In this document: positions 15,715-24,009 of the stretch, piece after piece
How positions within the stretch are numbered: position 1 is the first letter of the stretch
How the letters are laid out: each line of letters starts with the position of its first letter
Assembly: GCF_011300875.1 (NCBI RefSeq)
Contig: NZ_CP049862.1
Coordinates: 558,001-622,000 of the forward strand
DNA: 64,000 nucleotides
From: Sanguibacter sp. HDW7
GTDB lineage: Bacteria > Actinomycetota > Actinomycetes > Actinomycetales > Cellulomonadaceae
Direction: 5' to 3'
Translations under genes and position numbers: made by a program
Notes under the pieces: generated by a model
What the model saw: the letters and a program-made list of their open reading frames with translations, nothing else
What the model was told of the DNA's origin: nothing
Database searches by the model: none

Positions 15715-17604
15715 CTACGGAACGAGCACGGTCGCCACGAGGAGCACGGCCCACGCGCATCCGAGCAGCAGGGACAACGACGGAATCGTCCGTGCGCCGC
15801 TCGCCGGGACCGTGCGTCCGGCGACCCAGGCGTCGCGCAGGCGCGCCGCGATGTCCCCCGGGGTGCGGCAACCCGCAACAGGGACGCCCGCAAGTCCCGG
15901 GTCGGCGGGGATGACGATGGCGTCGCTCGTCCCGTCGGTGAGGGTCCGGACGATGGTGGTCCCGTCGTGGACGTTGATCCCGGTGACCTCGCTCCACGGC
16001 GTGCGGGTCACGCGGAGGCGCTCGCGCGTAAGCAGGTGAGACCGGCGGACCGCGATCGACGGCTGCACGAGCCAGGTGAGGTGGAGCAGGTAGGCGGGGA
16101 CCACGGCGATCCGCAGCGCGGCCCACCATCCGTTGTCGGGCTCGTCGAGCACCCACCAGACGGCACCGGCGACCGCGGCGTGCACGGCGAGCATCGGCAG
16201 GGCGTCGCGGTCTCCGATCCAGCGGGAGAGGGCGATCAGCAGCCCGGCAGTCCTGGCTGCGGGCTCGGGCTGGGACGCGGGTGCGGGTGTCCACGGGTGC
16301 TTGACACCGACGGAGTCCTTCGTGCGGCGGGTCCGCCCATGTGGCGCGAGCACTGTGCTCCGCAGCAGGACCCCCTCACCGTGCAGGACGACGTCACCCG
16401 TCGACGGGACGACGGTCGCGACGACCGCGGTGCGGGCGCCGTCGTCGATGATCTGCTCGAGCGCGGGGTCGAGGGCCTCGCTCAGCTCCTCGAGGCGGGT
16501 CTCGGCACTGTAGAGCTCGAGGAGCTCATGATCGTCGAGCTCGGCGACCGGACGTTCGCTGAGTGTCTCGAGCCGCGCGATGAGGGCGTCAGCCTCGGCG
16601 GCGGCCTCAGGATTGACTGGTGCGTCATGGTCCTCGATGGGTCCGTCGGGGTCATGGAGCAGCGTGAGCGCGTCGAGCCGTGCTACGGGGGTGCCGGCGG
16701 GAGCGACGAGCAGCAGCTCCTCGCCGACCCTGCTCAAGGTGAGCGAGGTGCCGGGGCCGCGTGCGGTTCCGGCGAGCGCGTGCATGTCGCGGCTGCGGTG
16801 ACGCATGGCGACGAGGACGGTGATCCCGAGCGCCGTCCAGAAGAGTGCACCCACCGGGTCGAACGGTGTGCCGAGCAGCTCGGCACGGTTGCGCGCGCTG
16901 TTGAAGCGGACCGGCAGCACGTCGCCGATCGCGGGCGGTGCGGTGAGGATCTCGACGACGACGTGGGTGCTGTCGACGTCGAGGGTCGCGTACAGGTCGT
17001 CCTCGAGGAGGTCGAGGACGGTCCCTTCCGTCGTCACGGTGGCAGGGTCGGTGCGGTACGCGTGGACGCGTGCGACGTCCACGCCGGTCCAGACAAGGCC
17101 GACGACGATGAGGGCCGCACCGAGGACACGGACGACGACCGAGACGGATGTCGGGGTCCGGGTGCTGTCGTCGACGGCGCGGCGGTCAGCCGCGTCGAGC
17201 CGGGCCGTGGAGGTGCGTGGCCATGTGCCGAGAGCCTGGGTCCGCGCCTTCTGCGCGGTGTGGAGCCCGACCGCGAGCAGCAGCGCGACGGCCGGCCCAG
17301 CGACCCCCCACGGTTCGATCGATGCGACGGCCACGAGGACGACGGCAGCGACCGCCTGGAGAACTGACGCATGGACCGGCCGCCGCCACGTGAGAAGGAG
17401 CGACGCTGCGATCGCGCCGATCGCGAGGATCTCGACGACGCTCGACAGCAGCATCGTCGGCGGCGCGACGACGGGCGCGGGCAGGGCGCGCGACTCGTCC
17501 GCGAGGACGCCGGCGGTGACGACGAGCGCAGCGCCGACAGCAGGGCCGAGGAGGTGCCATCGTCGGTCGGGGACGGGCGGGACCGGTGCGTACGCAGCGC
17601 GCAT
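15715..17604 (-). CDS. large polytopic membrane protein with a DUF3592-like soluble segment
   Basis: A 629-residue protein with about nine predicted membrane segments: four in the first 115 residues, one near 153-173, one near 253-270, two near 480-530 and one at the extreme C terminus. Between them, around residues 180-245, a stretch with TEGTVLDLLEDDLYATLDVD and IGDVLPVRFNSARNRAEL resembles DUF3592-type domains. The part before the last helix (WSEVTGINVHDGTTIV) looks like a membrane-associated PH-like fold. The ATG at 17604 lies six bases after a TAGGGT -10 box, so it has its own leaderless promoter. Function unknown. Confidence 0.7.
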   Translation of the reverse strand: MRAAYAPVPPVPDRRWHLLGPAVGAALVVTAGVLADESRALPAPVVAPPTMLLSSVVEILAIGAIAASLLLTWRRPVHASVLQAVAAVVLVAVASIEPWGVAGPAVALLLAVGLHTAQKARTQALGTWPRTSTARLDAADRRAVDDSTRTPTSVSVVVRVLGAALIVVGLVWTGVDVARVHAYRTDPATVTTEGTVLDLLEDDLYATLDVDSTHVVVEILTAPPAIGDVLPVRFNSARNRAELLGTPFDPVGALFWTALGITVLVAMRHRSRDMHALAGTARGPGTSLTLSRVGEELLLVAPAGTPVARLDALTLLHDPDGPIEDHDAPVNPEAAAEADALIARLETLSERPVAELDDHELLELYSAETRLEELSEALDPALEQIIDDGARTAVVATVVPSTGDVVLHGEGVLLRSTVLAPHGRTRRTKDSVGVKHPWTPAPASQPEPAARTAGLLIALSRWIGDRDALPMLAVHAAVAGAVWWVLDEPDNGWWAALRIAVVPAYLLHLTWLVQPSIAVRRSHLLTRERLRVTRTPWSEVTGINVHDGTTIVRTLTDGTSDAIVIPADPGLAGVPVAGCRTPGDIAARLRDAWVAGRTVPASGARTIPSLSLLLGCAWAVLLVATVLVP

Positions 17605-17637
17605 GGGCGAACCCTATCGGTCCGAGAGCCTTGAGGT

Positions 17638-18513
17638 TCACGCGTCGCGACGTCGCGCGACGGCGGCGCGCCGCACGAACGCCCCGGCGCCGAGCGCGAG
17701 AGCGAGACCGGTTCCGCTGAGGCCGAGCGGTCGCGTCGGACGTTCCGGGGCTGACGTCTCCTCGACGTGCGTCGTGCCGGGCTGCCAGCGCACCTCGAGC
17801 TCGAGCCCTCGCCGCGCGCTGGCGCGGTCGAGCGTCACGCGCGTGCCGTCGGGCATGACGAGGTGGGCACGCCGGGTGAGGTTCCGGCGGCTGCCGGACG
17901 TCACGTCGACGATGTCCGTGCGGACGACGACGCCCTCGGCGCGCAGCGCGCGGACGGCAGGGACGTCGGTGACCGTCCACACGACGCCGCCGGCGACGAG
18001 CGCGACGGCGACGACGCCGAGCCCGACCACGAGCTGGACCTCCTGGCGCGCGGTCGCGAGCGGCACCCGGGGTGCGGGGGCGCGATGTGCGTCGCCGGGG
18101 TGGAACGCGGACGCGGTCGGCGGACGCTGCGCACGCTTCCGGGCCGCGGTGGAGAGAACGACGACGACGAGCGCGACGAGCGGAGCCGCGAGGATCCGGT
18201 CCGACGCCTGCCCGGTCAACGCGAGGGACGCGGTCGCGGCGAGCGCGAGCGTCGCGGTCGTCCGGGGCAGGACCCCGGCGAGCAGGGGCGTGCACGCGAG
18301 GAACCCGGAGACGACTGCGAGCAGCATGTGGCGCGGGTCGAGGACCTCGGGCACGGTCTCGGCGTCCCAGCCGCCGGTGAGGCCCGAGTGCCAGACGAGC
18401 AGGCCGATCGCGCCGGAGACGAGCATCGCCGCCACGGGGACAGCCTCGTTCAGCTGGTCGCGTCGGCTGGGGCGGGGCCCCTTCGCCTGGTGGGCGGTCA
18501 CCGCGCCCGTCAC
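17638..18513 (-). CDS. membrane protein of unknown function
   Basis: A 291-residue protein. The GTG at 18513 overlaps the stop of the HAD gene upstream by 3 bp, which fixes the start and suggests coupling; an in-frame ORF extension into the HAD gene is a shadow. About six hydrophobic segments are visible, including VPVAAMLVSGAIGLLVW, LLAVVSGFLACTPLLAGVL and VQLVVGLGVVAVALVAGGVV. A soluble segment then starts ALRAEGVVVRTDIVDV and contains VMPDGTRVTLD, like the DUF3592-type segment of the next gene. A C-terminal hydrophobic segment with a basic tail closes it. Confidence 0.7.
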   Translation of the reverse strand: MTGAVTAHQAKGPRPSRRDQLNEAVPVAAMLVSGAIGLLVWHSGLTGGWDAETVPEVLDPRHMLLAVVSGFLACTPLLAGVLPRTTATLALAATASLALTGQASDRILAAPLVALVVVVLSTAARKRAQRPPTASAFHPGDAHRAPAPRVPLATARQEVQLVVGLGVVAVALVAGGVVWTVTDVPAVRALRAEGVVVRTDIVDVTSGSRRNLTRRAHLVMPDGTRVTLDRASARRGLELEVRWQPGTTHVEETSAPERPTRPLGLSGTGLALALGAGAFVRRAAVARRRDA

Positions 18514-19337
18514 CCGAGGATCCGCTCGAGGTAGACGGCGACGCCGTCGTCGTCGTTCGAGGTCGTGCGGTCGTCCGCGGCCGCGAGGACGTCGGGGTGC
18601 GCGTTGGCGACGGCGATGCCGCGGCCGGCCCACGCGAGCATCGGCAGGTCGTTCGGCATGTCGCCGAACGCCCACACGTCGCTCGGCGCGACGTCGTGCG
18701 CGGCGCACCAGCGGGCGAGGCCCGCAGCCTTCGTCACGCCGGGCGCCGTGAGCTCGGCGAGGGCTGCCGCGCCCGAGTACGCGAGGACCGCACGCTCGCC
18801 GACGATGTCGGCGACGCGCGCGTAGAGCTCGTCGTGACCCAGGTTCGCGTGCCGCGCGAGGATCTTCCCGACGGCCGCGCCCGGCCCCGTGTCACGCGGG
18901 TCGTCGCCGTCGCGGAGCGTCGAGGAGACGTCGACGCGGCGGGCGTCGTCGGGCACGGGATGAGTGCTGACGAAGCCCGGGTCGAAGACCGGACCGTCCA
19001 TGCGTTCGAGCACGAACGCGAGTCCCGGGATCGCCGTCCGCAGGTCGTCGACGATCGCGGCTGCGGCCGCGCGCTCGAACGCGTGCACGTGCTCGAGCGC
19101 ACCCGACGCGAAGTCGTACACGGCCGCCCCGTTGAGGACGACGGCCGTGCCGTGCCCGCCCGCAAGGTCTGCGAGCACGGGCAGCCAGCGCGGCGGGCGC
19201 GCCGTGACGAAGACGACGTGCACCCCCGCGTCGTCGAGACCGCGCAGGACCTCCCGCGTGCGCGGAGAGTCCGCGTAGTCGGAGCGCAGCAGCGTCCCGT
19301 CAAGATCCGTCGCGACGACGCGGGGTACACGCCTCAC
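18510..19337 (-). CDS. HAD-superfamily hydrolase, Cof type
   Basis: A 275-residue phosphatase-like protein of HAD subfamily IIB. Motif I is DLDGTLLRSD with D11 as nucleophile and D13 as acid/base. A cap domain follows, and motif IV appears near the C terminus as VWAFGDMPNDLPMLAWAG. The family dephosphorylates sugar phosphates, FMN or PLP; the substrate is not predictable. The GTG start overlaps the stop of the DUF3995-like gene by 4 bp, and the stop overlaps the next gene, so it belongs to a coupled run. Confidence 0.88.
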   Translation of the reverse strand: MRRVPRVVATDLDGTLLRSDYADSPRTREVLRGLDDAGVHVVFVTARPPRWLPVLADLAGGHGTAVVLNGAAVYDFASGALEHVHAFERAAAAAIVDDLRTAIPGLAFVLERMDGPVFDPGFVSTHPVPDDARRVDVSSTLRDGDDPRDTGPGAAVGKILARHANLGHDELYARVADIVGERAVLAYSGAAALAELTAPGVTKAAGLARWCAAHDVAPSDVWAFGDMPNDLPMLAWAGRGIAVANAHPDVLAAADDRTTSNDDDGVAVYLERILG

Positions 19338-19783
19338 GAGGTTGGGCGGGCGGTGCGTGCGCTGCGCGCGAGCCCCACCGCGAGCGAGGCGCACAGCGGC
19401 GAGTACACGGCGAGGTCGAGCCTCCTGAAGCGCGGGGTCGTCTCGCGCAGGCCGAGGCCCGAGACCGCGACGCCAGCGACCGCGCGTGCCGCGAGCACAC
19501 CTGCCGCAGTGCGGGCGCCGAGGCGCGCGAGCCACCCGACGCCCGACACCTGGCTCGCCTGCGAGCCCACGACCGCCGCGCACGCCGTCGCGGAGAGGGC
19601 GCCCGCGACCGCGAGGCACGCCGCAGGGCCGGGGCTTCCGAGGCCGTCGACGCCGAGGAACGTCGCCGAGAACTCCTCGCGGTCGGCGAGCGGGAACGTC
19701 GAACCGGTCGCCCACAGCACGTGCAGCGCGCCGACGGCACCGAGGACGGTCGCCGTGGCGGCCGTCGCCGGGGGGACCGTCAT
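19334..19783 (-). CDS. DUF3995-like four-helix membrane protein
   Basis: A 149-residue protein with four hydrophobic segments. Early LGAVGALHVLWATGSTFPLA and the aligned REEFSATFLGVDG resemble DUF3995 proteins; no activity is known for them. The ATG at 19783 shares a base with the stop of yajQ, and its own stop overlaps the HAD gene, so all three are likely co-translated. Confidence 0.75.
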   Translation of the reverse strand: MTVPPATAATATVLGAVGALHVLWATGSTFPLADREEFSATFLGVDGLGSPGPAACLAVAGALSATACAAVVGSQASQVSGVGWLARLGARTAAGVLAARAVAGVAVSGLGLRETTPRFRRLDLAVYSPLCASLAVGLARSARTARPTS

Positions 19784-20277
19784 CAGCGGTAGTTCGTGAA
19801 CTGGACCGCGAAGTCGAGGTCAGCACCCTTGAGGAGCGCCTGCACGGCCTGGAGGTCGTCGCGCGACTTCGACGTGGCACGCACCTCGTCGCCCGTGATC
19901 TGCGTCTTGACGCCCTTGGGGCCTTCCTCGCGGATGATCTTCGTGACCTTCTTGGCGTTCTCGCCGGCGAGGCCCTCCTTGAGGGTCGCCTCGAGGCGGT
20001 ACTCCTTGCCGGAGGCCTGCGGGCCCTTGTCGCCCGTGTCGATGGCCTTGAGGGAGATGCCGCGCTTGATGAGCTTGGTCTGGAAGACGTCGAGGACGGC
20101 GAGGACGCGCTCCTCGGAGTTGGCGATCATGACGATCTTCTCGCCCGACCAGGCGATCGAGGCGCCGACGTTCTTGAAGTCGTAGCGCTGCCCGATCTCC
20201 TTGATCGACTGGTTGAGCGCGTTGTCGACCTCCTGGCGGTCGACCTTGCTGACGATGTCCATGGAGGAGTCGGCCAC
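19783..20277 (-). CDS. yajQ: YajQ/UPF0234 nucleotide-binding protein
   Basis: A 164-residue protein of the YajQ family, which binds nucleotides such as c-di-GMP and tRNA in some species. The typical opening [20 protein letters not shown] is followed by [12 protein letters not shown], then [14 protein letters not shown] and [17 protein letters not shown]. The start is GTG at 20277, seven bases after AAGGAG, and the length matches the family. It is first in the minus-strand run yajQ, DUF3995-like, HAD and three membrane proteins. Confidence 0.93.
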   Translation of the reverse strand: MADSSMDIVSKVDRQEVDNALNQSIKEIGQRYDFKNVGASIAWSGEKIVMIANSEERVLAVLDVFQTKLIKRGISLKAIDTGDKGPQASGKEYRLEATLKEGLAGENAKKVTKIIREEGPKGVKTQITGDEVRATSKSRDDLQAVQALLKGADLDFAVQFTNYR

Positions 20278-20321
20278 GGTGTTCTCCTTGTTCGGTGGGG
20301 GGACGAGATTCTGGGTCCAGC

Positions 20322-21266
20322 CTAGCCGCGAGGCCCGCGGTCGCGCGGGCGGCGCAGCGACCGGACAGCGTCGACGGTGAGGATCGTCAGCGCGACCCAC
20401 ACGAGCGCGAACCCGGCCCAGCGCGCGGGGCTCATCGGCTCGTCGTACAGCAGCACGCCGAGCCCCAGCTGGAGCGTCGGCGTGACGTACTGCAGGAGCC
20501 CGACGATGCTGAGGGGCAGCCGCTGTGCGGCGGCGGAGAACATCACGAGGGGGACGACGGTCGCGACGCCGAGCGTCGCCAGAAGCACGACGTAGCCTGC
20601 GCCGCCGCCGGTCGTCGACCCGTCGGGGCCGAGCCACAGCAGGTACCCGAGGCCGAGGGGTGCGAGGACCGCCGTCTCGACACCGAGCCCTGCGAGGGCG
20701 TCGACCGACGTGCCGAGCTGCTTCTTCAGCAGGCCGTAGAGCCCGAAGGTCAGTGCGAGCGAGAGAGCGAGCCACGGCACGCCGTGACCCCCGAACGACA
20801 CGACGAGGACCGCGGCCGCGCCGACGCCGATCGCCCACCACTGCGGCACCGTGAGGCGCTCGCGCAGCAGCACGACGGCGAGCAGCACCGTGAGCAGCGG
20901 GTTGACGTAGTAGCCGAGCGACGCGTCGACGACGTGCCCGTTCTGCACGCCCCACACGTAGATGAGCCAGTTGCCACCGACGAGGAGTGCCGCCGTCGCC
21001 AGGATCGCCACCTGCCGGGGCCGTCGCCACACATCGACGAACGCTCGCCAGCGGCGTGCGACGACGAGGAGGAGCAGGCAGACGACGAGCCCCCACACGA
21101 CGCGCTGCGCGACGAGCTCGACCGCGTCCGTGCGCGTGAAGAGCTTGAAGTAGATGGGGAACGAGCCCCACAGGAGGTAGGTGCCCAGGCCGAGGGCGAG
21201 CCCGGTGCGGTCGAGCCCGCGGGGCTGCGCTGACGGTGTCGGAGCGGGTGACGTGGACGTGGCGAT
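20322..21266 (-). CDS. rarD: RarD/EamA-type transporter with no canonical start codon
   Basis: A drug/metabolite transporter superfamily protein with about ten hydrophobic segments in two EamA repeats. Coding similarity to RarD starts upstream of the first possible GTG (21098): the frame before it reads [18 protein letters not shown], the conserved RarD opening helix. Yet from the in-frame stop at 21330-21332 to 21098 there is no ATG, GTG or TTG. A GAAGGA at about 21271-21276 precedes ATC (21266) and ACG (21260) codons, which might serve as non-standard starts. The left limit of the protein is therefore uncertain. A sequencing error or a decayed start are alternatives. Confidence 0.75.
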   Translation of the reverse strand: MATSTSPAPTPSAQPRGLDRTGLALGLGTYLLWGSFPIYFKLFTRTDAVELVAQRVVWGLVVCLLLLVVARRWRAFVDVWRRPRQVAILATAALLVGGNWLIYVWGVQNGHVVDASLGYYVNPLLTVLLAVVLLRERLTVPQWWAIGVGAAAVLVVSFGGHGVPWLALSLALTFGLYGLLKKQLGTSVDALAGLGVETAVLAPLGLGYLLWLGPDGSTTGGGAGYVVLLATLGVATVVPLVMFSAAAQRLPLSIVGLLQYVTPTLQLGLGVLLYDEPMSPARWAGFALVWVALTILTVDAVRSLRRPRDRGPRG

Positions 21267-21385
21267 CGTTCCTTCGCGAGCAGGTCGGAGCCTGCGCGGA
21301 GGAGTCGATTTCCGCTCAGGGCACTTCCCCTAGTATCGTGTGATCGCTCGCGAGGTGCGGACCTGGTCCACGCCTGCGGCGCATC

Positions 21386-21467
21386 GGCAGCTTGCCCGAG
21401 CGGCCAAAGGGAGCTGACTGTAAATCAGCCGCGTCATGCTACGGGGGTTCGAATCCCTCAGCTGCCA
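21386..21467 (+). tRNA. tRNA-Tyr (anticodon GTA)
   Basis: The acceptor stem GGCAGCT pairs with AGCTGCC. The anticodon GTA is at 21420-21422 in CTGACTGTAAATCAG. A long class II variable arm and the T arm GGGGGTTCGAATCCC follow, and CCA is not encoded. The 3' part, from 21417, is the attachment core of the integrated element, which restores a full tRNA at this left junction. Confidence 0.96.
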
Positions 21468-21474
21468 CCGATGC
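21417..21474 (+). other. attL core (58 bp)
   Basis: Left copy of the 58-bp direct repeat. It spans the anticodon arm to just past the tRNA-Tyr 3' end and is identical to 42345-42402. The integrase gene ends 73 bp inside it. Confidence 0.93.
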
Positions 21475-21480
21475 AGGATT

Positions 21481-21514
21481 CCGCGGTTCTTCCCCTCCGG
21501 GGGAAGGACCGCGG
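21481..21514. terminator. element-borne hairpin after tRNA-Tyr
   Basis: A 15-bp stem with one G-T pair (21481-21495 with 21500-21514) and a TCCG loop lies 14 bp after the tRNA. It replaces the original tRNA terminator, which integration moved to 42404-42433. It may also end the convergent integrase transcript. Confidence 0.65.
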
Positions 21515-21547
21515 ACCTGTTTCCGGCCCCAGGTGATCACAGGGTTG

Positions 21548-22801
21548 TCACACTCTGCGGACGGGCTGATCCGCCGACGCCGGCAGGAGGCTCTCCACGG
21601 CGTCTGCCATGCGACGCCCGACGCCTCCGATGAGGTGGCTGTAGGTGTCCGCCGTGATGGCGATCGTCGAGTGCCCGAGGCGCTTGGAGACGGTCGCGAT
21701 GTCGAAGCCGGCGGCGAGGGCCATGGACGCGGCGCCGTGGCGAAGGTCGTGGAGCCGGACGACGCGCAGTCGGCGTCTCTGCTCGTCTGGCTTGTCGGCG
21801 TCCTCGGGGAAGCGGACGCGGTCGATGATCCGCGCGAACACCCGCGACACCTGGTCGGGGGAGAGGTCGGAGCCGTCGGGCTTCGTGAACACCCGGTCCG
21901 TGGTGCCCATCCACCCCGACGCGAGGTAGTCCATCTCACGCTGCTGGACGAGCCGGTGACTCATGAGAGCGCCGATGGTGCGGTCGCCGATGTCGACACG
22001 ACGTTCACCCTTGCGGGTCTTCGGGGCACCCTCGACGGCCTTGCCGGCGACGGACACGAGGTTGGAGCGGACGACGATGACGCCACGTTCGAGGTCGATG
22101 TCCGTCCAGCGCAGCGCGCACGCCTCGCCGCGGCGTAGGCCGGTGAACGCGAGGACTTCATAGAGCGCTCCGAGTCGGTCGCGTGACGCGGCATCGAGGA
22201 ACGCTGCGAGCTCGTGCGGCTCCCACGGGGAGACGTGCGCGGCGTTGTCTGTGGGGATCTCGACGTCGACGGCCGCGTTGTAGGCGACGAGCCGGCGCCG
22301 TTTCGCGTCGGACAGGGCTGAGCGCAGGACGGCGTGGATGCGGCGGATGGTGGTGGTGCCGCGACCGTCGCGGCGCATCTGCCGGATGAACGAGTCGACG
22401 TGCGTGGGCGTGAGCTGGCCGAGGCGGACGTGCCCGAGCGCGGGGGTGATGTCGTTGTTGATGTAGGAGCGGTAGCCGCGTTCGGTGGAGGGCCTGAGTC
22501 CGTCCTCGACCTGGCGGGTGATCCACGACTGCAAGTAGGTGGCGAGGGTCTGCTTCTGGTCGTCGCGGTAGTCACCTGAGGCGACTTGGCCGACGAGTGC
22601 GGCGAGTGCGGCTTGTGCTTCGCGCTTGGTGGCGAAGCCGCCCTTGCGGGCTTGGCGTCGCTTGCCGTGGACGGCGGGGAGTGAGGTGACGTACTGCCAG
22701 GTGCCGTGGTGGGGGTTGGTGAGCTGGGGGCAGCGGATGCCGTACTGCTTGCCGGTGTGGGGGTCGCGGCATGCGCAGACGCGCCGCACGGACCCGCTCA
22801 A
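21548..22801 (-). CDS. int: tyrosine-type site-specific integrase
   Basis: A 417-residue recombinase. The N terminus has an arm-binding-like segment (WQYVTSLPAVHGKRRQARKG), then a SAM-like core-binding domain, then the catalytic domain with Arg in TGLRRGEACALRW (near residue 222), HDLRHG (near 350), LGHSTIAITADTYSHL with the second catalytic His and the Tyr (near 387). It inserts the element into tRNA-Tyr. TTG at 22801 is chosen: GGAG lies eight bases upstream and it starts four bases after the repressor stop, so the two genes form a minus-strand operon. A GTG at 22789 is the alternative. Confidence 0.95.
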   Translation of the reverse strand: MSGSVRRVCACRDPHTGKQYGIRCPQLTNPHHGTWQYVTSLPAVHGKRRQARKGGFATKREAQAALAALVGQVASGDYRDDQKQTLATYLQSWITRQVEDGLRPSTERGYRSYINNDITPALGHVRLGQLTPTHVDSFIRQMRRDGRGTTTIRRIHAVLRSALSDAKRRRLVAYNAAVDVEIPTDNAAHVSPWEPHELAAFLDAASRDRLGALYEVLAFTGLRRGEACALRWTDIDLERGVIVVRSNLVSVAGKAVEGAPKTRKGERRVDIGDRTIGALMSHRLVQQREMDYLASGWMGTTDRVFTKPDGSDLSPDQVSRVFARIIDRVRFPEDADKPDEQRRRLRVVRLHDLRHGAASMALAAGFDIATVSKRLGHSTIAITADTYSHLIGGVGRRMADAVESLLPASADQPVRRV

Positions 22802-22805
22802 CGAA

Positions 22806-23420
22806 CTACTCCGGTTCGGACACGAGGGTGGGTACTGCAGCGTGCAGCGCGTTCCAGAGGGCGCGCATGAACGTGTCGCCTCGAGACTTCGGCGCCCTGA
22901 ACGAACGTTCGAGGCGGGAGATCTGGGCAGTTGGAACACCAAGTTCTGAGAGGATCGCTGAAATCTCCGGCCACTTCAGCATCCGGAACGCGTTGGGCCC
23001 TCCGAACTCGGGGGATGGACCCCAGTTCACGGTCTCGCCGTCGACCGCACGCTTGATTTCCCAGAGGGTCGTGTAACCCTCCTTGGCGCGGTTCATGTCC
23101 TCGGTTGCACGCTCGACGGTCCTCCCGGCTTCGGCCTCGAGGCGCCGCAATCGAGTGATCGCTTCCTCGAGCGGTGAACCGAAGAGCGCATTGAGATCTG
23201 TCCCGAGGATGGCCGCGATCTCGACCGCCTCCGTGGCGCGAAGTGACCGCTTCCCTAGCTCGACCTTCGCGATTGCCGACTGTGCGAGAGGAAGGCCGCG
23301 CTCCTCGAGCTTCTCTGCGAGCGCCGCTTGAGACATGCCCGCAAGGCGTCGGAACTTCGCGATGTTCGCGCCGATGAGTGCGTCCCGCTTGTCCTGGCGA
23401 GGTCGCTCGTCGGTGGTCAC
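22806..23420 (-). CDS. XRE-family repressor of the element
   Basis: A 204-residue protein. An N-terminal helix-turn-helix (residues about 16-75) reads NIAKFRRLAGMSQAALAEKL and QSAIAKVELGKRSL. A coiled-looking middle follows, with a C-terminal part I do not recognise; no S24 peptidase motif is visible, so cleavage-based induction is not evident. It lies divergent to the early genes and upstream of int, as a lysogeny repressor does. A TAGGCT -10 (23427-23432, minus strand) puts the +1 on the GTG at 23420, a leaderless start typical of CI-like repressors. Confidence 0.85.
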   Translation of the reverse strand: MTTDERPRQDKRDALIGANIAKFRRLAGMSQAALAEKLEERGLPLAQSAIAKVELGKRSLRATEAVEIAAILGTDLNALFGSPLEEAITRLRRLEAEAGRTVERATEDMNRAKEGYTTLWEIKRAVDGETVNWGPSPEFGGPNAFRMLKWPEISAILSELGVPTAQISRLERSFRAPKSRGDTFMRALWNALHAAVPTLVSEPE

Positions 23421-23531
23421 CTGGGAAGCCTACCCAATCGAAGTCGGCGCGTCTGTTGACGATCATGGGTTGAGTCTGTCAGGGTGTTGAAAGTCGCGCA
23501 AGTAAGTTCAGAATCGAATGGAGTCGACAAC
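23421..23531. promoter_or_regulatory. divergent control region between repressor and early genes
   Basis: This 111-bp region holds the leaderless repressor promoter (-10 TAGGCT on the minus strand, 23427-23432). Three direct GTTGA words (23455, 23469, 23486) are candidate operator half-sites. Rightward promoter elements are weak by eye. Confidence 0.5.
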
Positions 23532-23738
23532 ATGGAACAGCTGCTCTCGATGTCAGAGGTCGCCGAGGTCATCGGAATCTCGAAGGCAACCCTCCGGACC
23601 TGGCGAACGCACGGACGAGGGCCTGTCGGCTTCAAGGTCGGAGGCAGGCGCGTCATGTACCGCAGAACTGCCGTCGAGGCCTGGCTAGCCGAGCAGGAGG
23701 CCGCGACCGCCTCCAACAGCTCCCGCCCCACGCACTAG
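23532..23738 (+). CDS. MerR/excisionase-like DNA-binding protein
   Basis: A 68-residue winged-helix protein of the HTH_17 type. MSEVAEVIGISKATLRTWRT is the recognition part, followed by GFKVGGRRVMYRRTAVEAWL. It is the first gene rightward from the repressor, the common place for an excisionase (Xis) or an early regulator. The ATG at 23532 has GGAG eight bases upstream; a longer in-frame start at 23484 lies in the operator region. The role as Xis is inferred. Confidence 0.8.
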   Translation: MEQLLSMSEVAEVIGISKATLRTWRTHGRGPVGFKVGGRRVMYRRTAVEAWLAEQEAATASNSSRPTH

Positions 23739-23755
23739 CACGAAGGAGTCCAGAC

Positions 23756-23962
23756 ATGCCCACCGACAAGGAGCCACCCCGCTACTACACGATCGACGAA
23801 GCCGCGGAGCTCATGCGGATCCACCCCAAGACGCTCGCGAAGATCGCCCGCCGCGGCGAGATCAAGTGCGTCCGCACCTCCCGCGCCAAGACCGCCAAGC
23901 GCCTCTTCACGGCGCAGGACATCGAGGACTACTTCACGCGCGTCAGCCGCGGTCGCGGCTAG
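23756..23962 (+). CDS. second small HTH_17 DNA-binding protein
   Basis: A 68-residue protein with a MerR-like helix-turn-helix, YTIDEAAELMRIHPKTLAKI followed by RLFTAQDIEDYF. A GAAGGAG Shine-Dalgarno precedes the ATG. It is related in type but not closely in sequence to the preceding gene. One of the two may be the excisionase and the other an early regulator. Confidence 0.78.
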   Translation: MPTDKEPPRYYTIDEAAELMRIHPKTLAKIARRGEIKCVRTSRAKTAKRLFTAQDIEDYFTRVSRGRG

Positions 23963-24009
23963 TCCTCCACCCCAGTCAACACACCCACGAACGCAGCAAG
24001 GAGACACCC

